A stretch of 64,000 bases of DNA from Anoplolepis gracilipes (lineage: Eukaryota; Arthropoda; Insecta; Hymenoptera; Formicidae). The notes under the pieces are model-generated. The model searched no databases and had not been told where the DNA came from. It saw nothing but the letters and a program-made list of their open reading frames with translations. How positions within the stretch are numbered: position 1 is the stretch's first letter; every line of letters starts with the position of its first letter. The position numbers and the translations under genes were made by a program. Positions 1 through 10,900 of the stretch are shown here, piece by piece. The DNA lies in assembly GCF_047496725.1 (NCBI RefSeq), contig NC_132972.1:5448001-5512000 (forward strand), in the 5' to 3' direction.

Positions 1-857
1 TTTTTAACTTTCTAATCTTTTAGTTGTTATTTAAAATGTCTAAAGAATTTCTTAATTTTCATCATCTTTTCGGTTCTAAATTTTTTTTCCGATTTTTGTG
101 TTGTTTGAAACGTTCCGCGTGTTAAGACATATTAATTATTGATCCAAGCGTTAAAAGATGTTTAAAATAATGTATCAGAAAAAGCGGAATGTTGACGTTC
201 GCGCAGAAAAATGCGCGGTACGCTTTTTAAAGAGAAATTTGTTAATTTATAATGATAAGAAAAATTAAAAGCGCGGATGAAAATGTTCCTGGTCCATTCA
301 CATTTCAAAGTGTTTACTCAGAGAGAATAATCAGGTTTCTAAATTCATGTTTCGAATTCCATCCCCAGGTAAGAATGTTTCTAATAACCAGAGAAGGAAG
401 AGCATCTTCGTAGATAGGCAATGCGATGATAACGTAGCAGCGTAAAGGATGATCATATAATTTCTCGTTTCATGAAAAGTATTTTGGTTAGATCCAGCGA
501 ATGAGCGATGATCGAGAGACCTTATCAGGTAGATGTTCAAGAATTAAATTATGGTTATAACCGATTCCTTCCGCATTAGTCGATCATGAAGATATCGTTG
601 GCCGATGTAGTATATATCAATTAGGCACCAGAAGCAGATTCAGAAGAGGAGAATGTTACATTGAGTAAGAGACATCTTCAGCCAGGTGATTTTGTTCAAG
701 CAAAGACACTAATGATGATTGTCTCTCTGCATTTGCTTCGAGAGATCTTTCGGTTAGCGACAAGAGGAGACGGCGGCGTTTTTCGTTTTGTTTTCGCTTT
801 AGTTAAAGCAACATGCGATCGGTCAAGGAACTACAGTTATCAAGGCAAAGCGAATCT
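1..857. other. Region downstream of the chitinase stop codon
   Basis: No convincing coding exon. It should hold the 3'UTR of the minus-strand chitinase if its stop at 858 is used. I find no AATAAA on the minus strand here, so the poly(A) site may lie outside the window, or the gene may continue by splicing from the donor-like site at 878. A 69-codon minus-strand reading frame at 331-540 has a hydrophobic stretch but no supporting splice or homology evidence. Confidence 0.4.
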
Positions 858-3800
858 TCAACATAAAACTGCACTGACCTCGAGTGAGGGTTGATCAGTG
901 TCCTCCTCGGCCAGAACAACTGTCTCCGTAGTTTGCAGCTCCTCGGTGTCTTCCAGCCGTTCGATTGTCGCCTCCTTTCTTCCGTATTTAAAATGCGTTA
1001 TCATTTTTTCTCGGTTATCACCTACATGAAGATTACTCGAAAAATCTTTAAAGTCGGAGTGCGCGCTTGTTTCTTCAGCTATCGAGTCTTTTTGCTCAGA
1101 CTTGAATTTGATGCTTTTGCTTATCTCTTCTTCGTCGAAACGATTGACATTCGCGTAAAAATTACTTGAAAAACTACCTTGAAGATCTTCATCGGTTGAA
1201 TCAGAATCCGTCTCTTTAGCTATTGAATTCTTTTCCTCAGATTTAGGTTTAATTCTCTTTAGCACAACTCGTATCTTTCTTCCAGTTTTAGATTTGATGG
1301 GAAAATTTTTACCGCTTCTAAGATTATTTGAAAAAGCGCCCTGAAGACTTTCATCCGTAGAATCAGACTCTGTACTGGTTTCTTCGGTTTTTGCCTTCTC
1401 CTCTTTGAATTTAGGTCTAATTCTCTTCAACACAATTCTTCTGCTTGTTTTTTTCTCGTCAGATAAATTTTCATTCGTGTTAAGGTTACTTGAAAGATTA
1501 TTTTCAAGATTTTCATCAATAACATCTGTACTTGTTTCCGCAATTGTGGAATTAATTTCCTTATTATTAGATTTAGATCGAACACTCTTCAGTAAAACTC
1601 TTATTCTGCTTCCTGTACTTTCTTTATCGGAAAAATTCTTGTTCGCTTGCAAATTTGTCGAAAAATTGCTTGGAAAATTTTCCCTGACTCTATTTGATAC
1701 AATTTTCAGTCTTCTTTTCACATTTCTTGTTCGATCATGTGTAACCTGATCCTCAGTGGTATTCTGAACAACGACAACATTCTCGTTGGGTTTGATAGAA
1801 CTACTGATCGATTCAAAGTTAACTCTCGCTCTCCTCTGCATGATTCTTCTTCTGCGATTCTCTTCAATCACTTTCGAAGTATAGCCAATAGGTCTTCGTG
1901 GTCGCTCGCGATTCAGCGTGACTCGATGCCGAGGTTGTTGATTAACTGTTTGCTGTGTTACTACAGGTCTTCCGAGCCAATTATTCGTTCGATTTAAGAC
2001 GCGACGTCTAGAGGTTTTCTGACCTAATTGATCATCGAGTTTCGAAGTCTGATCTTGTTTTCGACTTTGTATAGTTCTTGAAGGGGTTTCCTCGGAAGCT
2101 ATTCTTATTTTTGGAGTCAAAGACTTTTCACTCGTCATTTGTACAGAACTCGGTTCATAAATGCCCGTGGTTTGAATTATAGTGTTTGTCGCGATCGATT
2201 CATCGTTAGTCGCGGAAAGTGTCGATTTTTTTACAGTCGCTATGTTAGTAATCGGTGTTACGAGTGAAAAAAGAGTTGAGGGAGTTTGCGTAACCGTTGA
2301 TGTCACGGAATTATCGCTCGTTTGGTCCGAGAAAGCAGTGGTCGACGACGTGGAATTGGTACTAGGAAGAGCTCTTGAAATAGAAGTCGAGGTAAATATT
2401 GAAGAAGTTTCGAACGTCGTGGGAATTTCGGTATTTCGTATAGCTTTTGCAGTTGTCGTGATGGCTGCTGATACTTCAGAATTACTGCCAATATTTAAAA
2501 CATTTGGATTTAAATGTATCGTGGTAGATTCAATCATTAAAGTTGCGGGCACAGTTGAATTTGATGAAGTTACATCGGTGCTTGTAACGAAATCTTTGGA
2601 CGAAATTGCAGAACTAGTTTTAGGTAAACTCGTAGTTGTCGAAGTGTCAGTGATTGCGAAAGTAGAAGGAACGTTTGAATTTGTAGACGTAATTATATTA
2701 GAATCGGTAATCGTCGGAATAACAATTGTAGGTGTAGTCGTAGTTAGCATATTTGTTACAGTTACAGGATCTGTAGCCGCAAGATTGCTCGTTGTCACAT
2801 GCGTAGAAGAAATAATTGTTGACGGTGAGGTACTAGTAGCAGGAATTATTGTAGTTGCTGGAATGACGAATGCAGGATGATTTGCAATCGTACTTTTAAC
2901 TATGCTCGTAGCGGACGTAGTTGTGATTGTAGGCTCAATGGCGATTTCTTGCGTATTCGTTGTTGGAATCGCGACTGATAAAGTGGATTCGATTCCCGTG
3001 CCAATAGTAATTGTTGGTGCAGTCGTAACTGCAGGATCAGTCGCAATTGCATCCGTGCTTGTATTTATTATCGGAATGGCAGTTATAGCGGAATAATTTG
3101 TAATTTTATCTTCAGCGCTTACAGTTGCAGGTATAATCATATTTGTAAAATCAGTGGAATAATTTGCGATTGGAGAAGTGATTTCAACGCCAATACTCGT
3201 AGTTACGGGTATAATTACAGAATCATTTGCAATTGCGTGCGTATTCATGGCTGTTGGAACAGCAGCCGCGGAATAATTTGTAGTTGAAGAAACTGGAATT
3301 TCAATTTCAACGCTTTTAGTCGTGGATTTAGTCGTGATTGTGGCTTGATCACTTGCAATTATAGGAGTCTTTGCAACTGCGATAGTCGAGGATGGTGTGG
3401 TCATAATTATAGATTCGTTTGTGGTTGAAGGCATCGGAGTTACGCTTGTAAAATCGTCAGAAATCGTTGGAATAACTGTAGCTGTAGAATCATTCGCTAT
3501 TGAAGCGATTTTTGAGATTGGAGGAGTTGTAATTACCGAGTTTGGCAAAGTGATCGCTGCTTCTGCATTTGCGCGATCTTTCAAATTTTCGGTCTTCAAA
3601 CCGTCAGTTGAATACTCAAAATCGCTGTCAACATTTAACATTTTGGGAGATATCGTAGATTCGGACACAATTAATGGAATTGTCGGTACCGTTGAAATCG
3701 CGGCGAATTTATGCTCTGCCAAAGTCAATGTCAAAAGGATCTCAGAGGTTGTAGGAGCGCTTTTGAAAATACTCGTTGTAGTTGAACGAGGAAAAGCAAC

Positions 3801-4904
3801 GTCGTCGATTCGTTTCTCGGCTTCCTTGATCGATGAAAAAGCAGTTCTGTTTCGTTTTCTGGCCACTATACGTCTACCCGTCCACAACGGAGAACTAGCC
3901 TCCTTATATTTGCTCAAGGCGAGGGAGATTCTTCGTCTTGTCGACGTTGTAGGCGAAACGGCGTAACCATTAGAAAGAGGTGTCGTATTTATATAATCGA
4001 AATTACGTAGTGATTTTTCTTTTTTAGAAGACACATGTTTACTGATAGGAATTGTAATCGTATAGGACTTTGTGTAAGTCGAAGGATTCTCGGTATTGTC
4101 AGAATGTTCCGAAGAGATCAGCGAAGACTCGAACGTGGAAGATTTCTCTTCGCGATTATTGTTTTTAATATCATTTACACTGTCATTGAAAGCATGTTCT
4201 AACTCATTCTGATCGTTATGAGCGACAACTTTGTCGGTTACAGTATCATTTATATTATCATTGCGTTCTGATTCGTTATTATGAATGAGAGTGACAGTCT
4301 CGTCGGTGGTAGAAATGTCAGGAGTTAAAGCAGTTACCGTCTGCTGTTCAACGGAATTGTCGATCGTCGTGTAAGGTGACGTAAAGTCAACCGCCAATGT
4401 CGATGATGGTGGATCATCGTCGCTTCTGGTGACATAAAAGCCACGCATCAGCGGACTGGAAGTCAAACTGACGAGAGGGATGCCGCGCATAGTTGTCGGT
4501 CTTAGATACATCGAGGTCCAAGATTTTTTTTTATCCTCATCATCTCCCTGAGTAACAGGGACGTTTGTGACTAGAGCTCCTTCCTCAAGACTGACATCTG
4601 TTCTCTTTGGAGTGCGAGATCTCGCTTTATTTTTCGAAGCTTGCCGCAGCCACGTGTCTCCGGTCTCCTCTCCGATTATGTCTCTCGTTGATTGCTCTCT
4701 GTCACCATCGTCTGACTCGTTTGTTCCTTGGAACAAAATTTCTTCAACGTTTTGCCGGCTAATGTCGTTGTCCACGTCATTACGCAACAAGTGCAAGAGT
4801 GCTGAAGACGGCGTTGTAACGATATGATCGTCGTAGTAGTAAGTCGTCGGATAACCAATCAGTTCCTTGAGGGTCGGCAATCTGATAGTATTCGAATCGG
4901 CGAC
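858..4904 (-). CDS. Cht6: Chitinase last exon seen: Ser/Thr-rich tail with C-terminal tandem repeats
   Basis: A single open frame of 1,348 codons beginning at a TTTTCAG acceptor (coding starts VADSNTIRLPTLKEL) and ending in SAVLC and TGA. The middle is strongly Thr/Ser/Ile/Ala-rich, as expected of a mucin-like linker. The C-terminal quarter carries four to five imperfect repeats of roughly 50 residues, each with a basic core such as RIVLKRIRPK or KIRVVLKRIKPK followed by an acidic ET-S-TDE segment (about 1050-1720). Assignment to the chitinase gene rests on strand, adjacency, composition and phase. The exact upstream donor is uncertain. Confidence 0.75.
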   Translation of the reverse strand, partial: VADSNTIRLPTLKELIGYPTTYYYDDHIVTTPSSALLHLLRNDVDNDISRQNVEEILFQGTNESDDGDREQSTRDIIGEETGDTWLRQASKNKARSRTPKRTDVSLEEGALVTNVPVTQGDDEDKKKSWTSMYLRPTTMRGIPLVSLTSSPLMRGFYVTRSDDDPPSSTLAVDFTSPYTTIDNSVEQQTVTALTPDISTTDETVTLIHNNESERNDNINDTVTDKVVAHNDQNELEHAFNDSVNDIKNNNREEKSSTFESSLISSEHSDNTENPSTYTKSYTITIPISKHVSSKKEKSLRNFDYINTTPLSNGYAVSPTTSTRRRISLALSKYKEASSPLWTGRRIVARKRNRTAFSSIKEAEKRIDDVAFPRSTTTSIFKSAPTTSEILLTLTLAEHKFAAISTVPTIPLIVSESTISPKMLNVDSDFEYSTDGLKTENLKDRANAEAAITLPNSVITTPPISKIASIANDSTATVIPTISDDFTSVTPMPSTTNESIIMTTPSSTIAVAKTPIIASDQATITTKSTTKSVEIEIPVSSTTNYSAAAVPTAMNTHAIANDSVIIPVTTSIGVEITSPIANYSTDFTNMIIPATVSAEDKITNYSAITAIPIINTSTDAIATDPAVTTAPTITIGTGIESTLSVAIPTTNTQEIAIEPTITTTSATSIVKSTIANHPAFVIPATTIIPATSTSPSTIISSTHVTTSNLAATDPVTVTNMLTTTTPTIVIPTITDSNIITSTNSNVPSTFAITDTSTTTSLPKTSSAISSKDFVTSTDVTSSNSTVPATLMIESTTIHLNPNVLNIGSNSEVSAAITTTAKAIRNTEIPTTFETSSIFTSTSISRALPSTNSTSSTTAFSDQTSDNSVTSTVTQTPSTLFSLVTPITNIATVKKSTLSATNDESIATNTIIQTTGIYEPSSVQMTSEKSLTPKIRIASEETPSRTIQSRKQDQTSKLDDQLGQKTSRRRVLNRTNNWLGRPVVTQQTVNQQPRHRVTLNRERPRRPIGYTSKVIEENRRRRIMQRRARVNFESISSSIKPNENVVVVQNTTEDQVTHDRTRNVKRRLKIVSNRVRENFPSNFSTNLQANKNFSDKESTGSRIRVLLKSVRSKSNNKEINSTIAETSTDVIDENLENNLSSNLNTNENLSDEKKTSRRIVLKRIRPKFKEEKAKTEETSTESDSTDESLQGAFSNNLRSGKNFPIKSKTGRKIRVVLKRIKPKSEEKNSIAKETDSDSTDEDLQGSFSSNFYANVNRFDEEEISKSIKFKSEQKDSIAEETSAHSDFKDFSSNLHVGDNREKMITHFKYGRKEATIERLEDTEELQTTETVVLAEEDTDQPSLEVSAVLC

Positions 4905-7900
4905 CTGAAAACAATCAAAACAAGGCAGCGCACTTTAATGCGAGGATCCTCAGAGATCTCTTTCATTCTTTTCGGCTTTTTAATAATTTTTTTTTCTTTG
5001 CTATCTCCTTCTCTTTCTCTGTCTTTCTGTCTTTCTGTGTGTGAGCTGCGCCAGTTTTGAAGGAGAAGAAGGAACATGAAGAGGGAAGCTCTTTGGTTAT
5101 CTATTAAAGCGCCGTGAATGTGTCTTGCTTGCTGCGTTAATTCAGACGATAAGAAGTCATCCTGGATCATCGATAGCATTTAGCGATGATTGTACTTGCG
5201 GTAAGTAGCAGTACATCGTCGAGAGAGTTATCAGAGGATTTAGTCAAGGTTCCTCTAAGAGACATAAGCGGATGAGGAGATGTTCGTTATGATTCGTCAT
5301 TATTGGTGATAAAATAATAATGCGTGAAGATTATTCGGTCGTCGGTCATCGTGAGCTAGCGAATTCTTCCCATCATAATGGCATTTGTTTAATGTGTTCA
5401 TCTCTCAATCTTAAACATGATTAATGCTCGTAAAGTGCTATATACATTTATTAGTTCCTAATGTAAAAGTCTATTAAATCTCTATCGTTTTCGCCGAATA
5501 AATCGATGATTGCGATGAAGTTCTCTTAATTAATTAATTTAATGGCTGCTTTTATATACATTGTCGATATCGGTTGCAACGTTTATTAGTAATGACACTT
5601 TTATTATTTTGCGGAGCTCTTGCCGGCGATCAAATTACTAAACACCGACTCGATTTCAATGGTCGAGGGCTCTTGGGACTCCGTGGTAAATCGACCATCA
5701 TAACGAAAATTGAACTCGCTCTCAATCGGCAGAGTGGACCGCTCGACGCCCTGACGTATCTCGTTGATAGATTCGTCGTCAAATCCCGTCACCGAGACCA
5801 ATGAAATCGGGGTCGTCGAAGAGAACTGATCCGCTGGTATTCTCGTGGTCGACGTAAGCGATGAATATTTGGTCTTGATGAGGATCTTTTGCCGTTCCGT
5901 GGTGCCAGATTCCGTCACAGAGGTCACCAATCGGGTCACTGACGGCTTCGCTGTCGTGTAATCTGGATCGATTAGATTCTGCGAATCGAAAGGATCGTTG
6001 CTCCTCGGCGTTGTCGTCCTAAGTAACTGCTGTTTCCGATGGAAGGCATCGGCGGTGTAATCGAATTTTTTCGCTGGTATCAGGGTCTCTGTGACCGCCG
6101 CTTCCGTGCTGGTCGACGACGGACGTTTCGAGTACAAGCGCGTTCTAAAATATTGCCAGGTACTCGAGGGTTCTGGATTCGATGTTGATTCTTCATCGGT
6201 TTTGATGTTATCACTATTTAGGAGCTTGTAACGTGTTCGCGGTTGTCGAAGACTGGATTGTCTCAGCTTGGTTTCTTTGGTTTCCGGCGTCTCTTCGGAT
6301 TCTTCAGACGCGGAATCTAACGGCTGATATCGTTTGGGCGATAAAGCCTCTTCAGGATCAAAGGGTCTCTTTAGAATTATAGGAATCTTATATCGCGGTC
6401 GAATCTCTGACTTGCCCGTGGTAATCGAAGTCGATTGATACGTTGTGTCTTCTGTTTCCGCGACTTTACGGTCATCAATATTTTCGATATGATTTGAAGA
6501 ATTGCTTATCTGGCTTCTCGACGAGGTTGTAGTATAACTTTTCCAGAATTTCGCAAAATTATCCGAAAGAACATCCGCAGAAACCGATTTGTTCTTCAGG
6601 GTTGTATCTTCCGCAACTTCTTGTTCAATCAAATCGCGAAATCTGTTATTTATATCCTGCGTTTCCTCCTGATATTTGACATCATCGCGTGGTACGTTAG
6701 CAGTGGTAGAAGAAACCGGATGACGTCGAGTGAAGAAATTATTTCTGCGTCTCGAGAGAGTCTCGATATTACTGTTTTCCGTTGACGATGTCGCGAGAGG
6801 AGTCGCATTCGTTCCTGAAAACAACACAGGGTTCTTGCGAATAAATTTTTTACGCGCGTATCTCGATTCAAAGCTCGGTCTGGATGAATCCGATTCCGTT
6901 GTAAATAGTCCTGTAGTTATTTGGGCTCGAGTGGAATCTGGTTCTGATGTGGACAGTGTAGTGATTATTTGCGTGGACAAGTTTTCTGGTTCTTCTGGTA
7001 CTAACGTTTCTTTTAAAAGTCCGCTGCTTTCAGTATTATCGATCGTATCTGTCGCCAGCGTTGATTCTATCGTGGTAGCTTCAACATTTATCTCGCTCGT
7101 CGATTGATATTCTTCATCGGCATATGAGTTAATCGTCGATATAGCGGCGCTGCTGAAAGAATCGGTAGCTTCTTTGTTCGAAATTGTAGTTTCCGCCGCG
7201 GGAATTTCCCAAATAGTCTTTGTGAAATCGTCCAGGTCAAAATCGGTCGATAAGGTGGCTTCTGTGATAGCTAGAGTCGAGTCTTGCATTTCCCTCGTGA
7301 ATCCTGTAGCAACTGGCAATTCTTCAGCATCCTTATTTATCGGAGTAACTACCGTCCGATCAGTAGCGATCGTCGATTTTTCAACATTCTCGCTATCTCT
7401 TATCACAGATTCTGGAAAAAGACTCGAGTCTTCTAGTGCTTCTTCCTCGACTTTAGTTGAAATCGGCGACGAGGTGTCCAAAAGTGGACGTTTTCGCTTT
7501 ATTACTCTTCGTCTTCGAAACACTTCAGATCTCTTTTCTTCTTCTGCTTCGACAGTATTATTCAATGATATTGGTCTTCTTCTCATAATAACTTTGCGTC
7601 TCCTCGGCGCTTCCGACGTACTTTCTGCGTGTTCGGTGACGATTATCACTAATTTAGGATTAAACTCGTGAATCTCGATGTGGTCGGTCGTCGTGGCAAT
7701 GGCGTCATCAGATCGATCACTCGCATCACCATCGATCTTGTTGCTGGAGGCAGTCGTGATGTCGATTAATGCGACCGGTTTCACGTGACCGTATATAGGT
7801 TCAATGGTATTGGCTTCAACGGCAGAATCAACCTCTTGATCAACAATATTTGTCAAATCATTTTTTTCGATTTTATCACTTTCCGCGGAAGTACTTGATC

Positions 7901-10900
7901 CTAGAACTTTCGGCGTGATTGATGCCACATGGTACGACTCAACATTCACTTTTCGCACGAACTCTTGTGCATTGTTTGTCTTTGTTTGCTTTGTTCTGTC
8001 ATACAACTCGCGATTGACGGTCGGCCTTCTAAAGACTTTGATGTTTGTTACCTTATTATTCTCTTCGTCGTTGCTTTCAGATCGTGATCGAAGCGACGAG
8101 TTTCTTTTGCGACTCTGAGTTATCCTGACTATTGGACTGTCGTCTAATTCGTTGGTTTTAGTGGATTCCGTGCTGCTGACTCTGTTGGGTCTTCGATATT
8201 TTCTCTTGGTATCGCTGTCAGTGATTGTACTGACTGTCGTCGAAGTCGTCGTTCTGCCCCTTTCTCTGTATCTGGGACTTGGAACGGAGCTCGTCGAAAC
8301 ATCTTGTATCCTCGATTTTGACGTCGGCGGGGTGTACCTGCTGGATCCTCTACCGCGCGATCTACTTGAATCTTTGCTCCTAATCGTGGAAGTCTCCGCT
8401 CGTGGAACGTCCGCTTGCTCCACCGATTCGTCCTCGGCAACTCGATTAGTCGGTCTCGTTCTTGATCGAACTCGTCCCAGAAACGGACTGGACGGACGCG
8501 TGGCATTTCGCGACGATATACTCACCTTGGATCTACTTGACGGAGCGCTCGTCGTTGTCGTCGTCGTTGCTTCTGATGAACTAAATCTTCGTCTGGTGAA
8601 GCTAAATGGTCGCGGCTGTGAAACCGTAGCGATCGTTGACTTATTCGCAGACGCTGTCGTCGTCTTTACCGTCGTCGTTGACAGGGTGGTCGCCGGCAGC
8701 GTCAAGATTTCTGTCGCCGAGTCTTCCACCAGTTTTACCGGGTCCGTGGTAGAACCGGTAGTGTCCACTTTAGGGCTGACGCTAGATGGATTTTCCGGCA
8801 ACGAGACGCTGATGACGGTGATGACTTCGGCAGAAGTGGTCGAAGTGGTCGTCGTGGGTGTCGTCGACGCTGAAGTGGTCGTACTATCTGTTGTACTAGA
8901 TTGTACTTCTGAGTATTCTTCCAGCTTTGTTGGCAAAGTGGTTATCTCCGATGTAGATGTGCTAGATAAATTTTCCGAATTTTTCGAAGTACTGCCTCTA
9001 AATCTTTGTACGTTGGAGTATCTAAAAGATTTCGAGAATAATGTGAACTGTATAGTGATACGAAAAGTGTTACAATGAAAAGAAATGGCGTGTATAGGAA
9101 CCTAGAATTGATCGTTGGCAAAGCTTCGTTTTTGTCCGTTGACAGATCCACGCCTGCTAAATCATCTTCCTTCTCCGAATTCCTAAAGTTATAAAGAGAT
9201 AATTTTTTCATGTGAAAATATTAATATATACATAATATATATATATAATATATATTATGATAATAAATATGAATATATTATGTAATTATATATGTTTTAT
9301 TATATATAATGTACAAAAAAAAACTTATCGATTACCTGAAACCTGAGCCATGATTTCGGAAAGACTTCGATGTGTCAAAGCTTGCTTCATTATTCTGTTT
9401 TCTAAAAACATTATTACACTATGATAACATAATATATTATATAATATATTACATTATGATATGTATACATATTAACAAGCTTTAATGTTATAATAAATAA
9501 ATAATAGAATATAAAGCATTCTTTTATCTCAATAAAAATATCGATATATTTACTTCGAGACGTAGGGACGTCGTCTGCGGGTCGGTCTTTCCTCCTCGAC
9601 TTCCGCTTCCTTCTTTTCTACGTCGTTTTCAGTTCTGAAAATTTTAAGATAATATAAAAGATGATTGGAAATAAAATCAATTATTTTACCAATCATATTA
9701 TCGTCATACTTAGATGTCGTAGTAGAGGGTCGCGATCGACGAATGTTCACGTAATTTGGCGTCACTCGTTGCGTGGACGAGCTCCTTTCCAATGGATTGC
9801 TGATAGTTTCCTCCTCGGAGGAAGCTACATCAGTATTGTCGTCATGTTCCTCGTCTTCGTCAATCTCTTCGTTTTCTAACGGTTCCTTCGTGACTGATGA
9901 TCTAACATTAATATTAGTATAATGTAAAAAAAAAAATATATAAAAATATATGTTAATTAAATATTTTTAATAATATGTCCCAAATATTACCTATTAATAA
10001 CGTTAATTTTAATCTCGATTTAGAATTAATATTTTTTGAGATTATAATTAGAAAAAGTATATATTAAATAAAAAATATAAGGCGACTGACTTAGATCTTT
10101 CGATAGTGACATATTCAGGTTTCTGCGACCGTCTGAGACTCTTCACTTCAGGAATATCATCTAAGCCTTCGAATTGTGCTCTTCCTGGTCCGTTCACATA
10201 ACTAGTTTCCGAGGATGATAATACTGGTCGTTGACCATTGCCGAATCTGCTCGTCTGGCGATTCAACACGCGTTCATACAAACTACGACTAATCGTAGCC
10301 GGAGTAATGCTTTCACTGTCCGATTTAATGTCGGAATTCTTTTCTTGAAGCAATAATTGTTTCTCCAGCTGTTCTATTCCGCCTGTGTATTATATGAGTT
10401 GACAAAGTTATATATTATAAAACTATATTAATATATTAAAAGACTATAAATAATAAAAATAATATAAAATAATATAAAAAAAGTATTAATAAAAAGTATT
10501 AATAAAAAGAGAGAGTTTTGATGTTGAAGCAAATGATTCATATAAGTAAAGGAATATTAGGATTATATACTTGCCAGCTTTTTTGATGAGATCGATCAAT
10601 TCCTTGATCACTCTCGGATCTTCCTCGTCTTCGCTATCGCTTGTTCTCTCCGGTTCGTTTGGTTTCGTCGTCGTTGTCGTAGTCGTTGTAGTTGTCGTGC
10701 TAGGTCGATTTCTAGTGAGCGTCTTATATACGAGAGGTTTCGTCGTCGTCGTGGTCTTTGGTTCCTCCTTCACCTCCTCCTCTTCCTCACTTTCCTCGAT
10801 CTCTTCCTCCTCGTCATAATCTTCCTCTTCCGAATCATACTCTTCCGATTCAGCCTTTGCAGTCGTCGTGCTGTGCAAGTAAGTCGTTCGACTGGTCGCG

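Noticed and set aside
331..540. 69-codon minus-strand ORF with hydrophobic stretch as a terminal chitinase exon
   Set aside because: No acceptor in the right phase could be confirmed, and the length is within chance expectation.
2182..2880. 232-codon plus-strand open frame (and 3397-3966)
   Set aside because: Antisense shadows of the Thr/Ile/Ala-rich chitinase tail. Composition explains the absence of stops.
4859..5179. Minus-strand ORF as the missing small exon between giant chitinase exons
   Set aside because: Runs across the confirmed acceptor at 4905 in a different frame, with Lys/Glu/Arg low-complexity from a TCTT-rich pyrimidine tract.
8152..9078. 308-codon plus-strand open frame
   Set aside because: It lies antisense to the chitinase giant exon. 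Its Val/Asp/Ser-rich product is the mirror of repeated Ser/Thr codons, and it has no domain or splice support.
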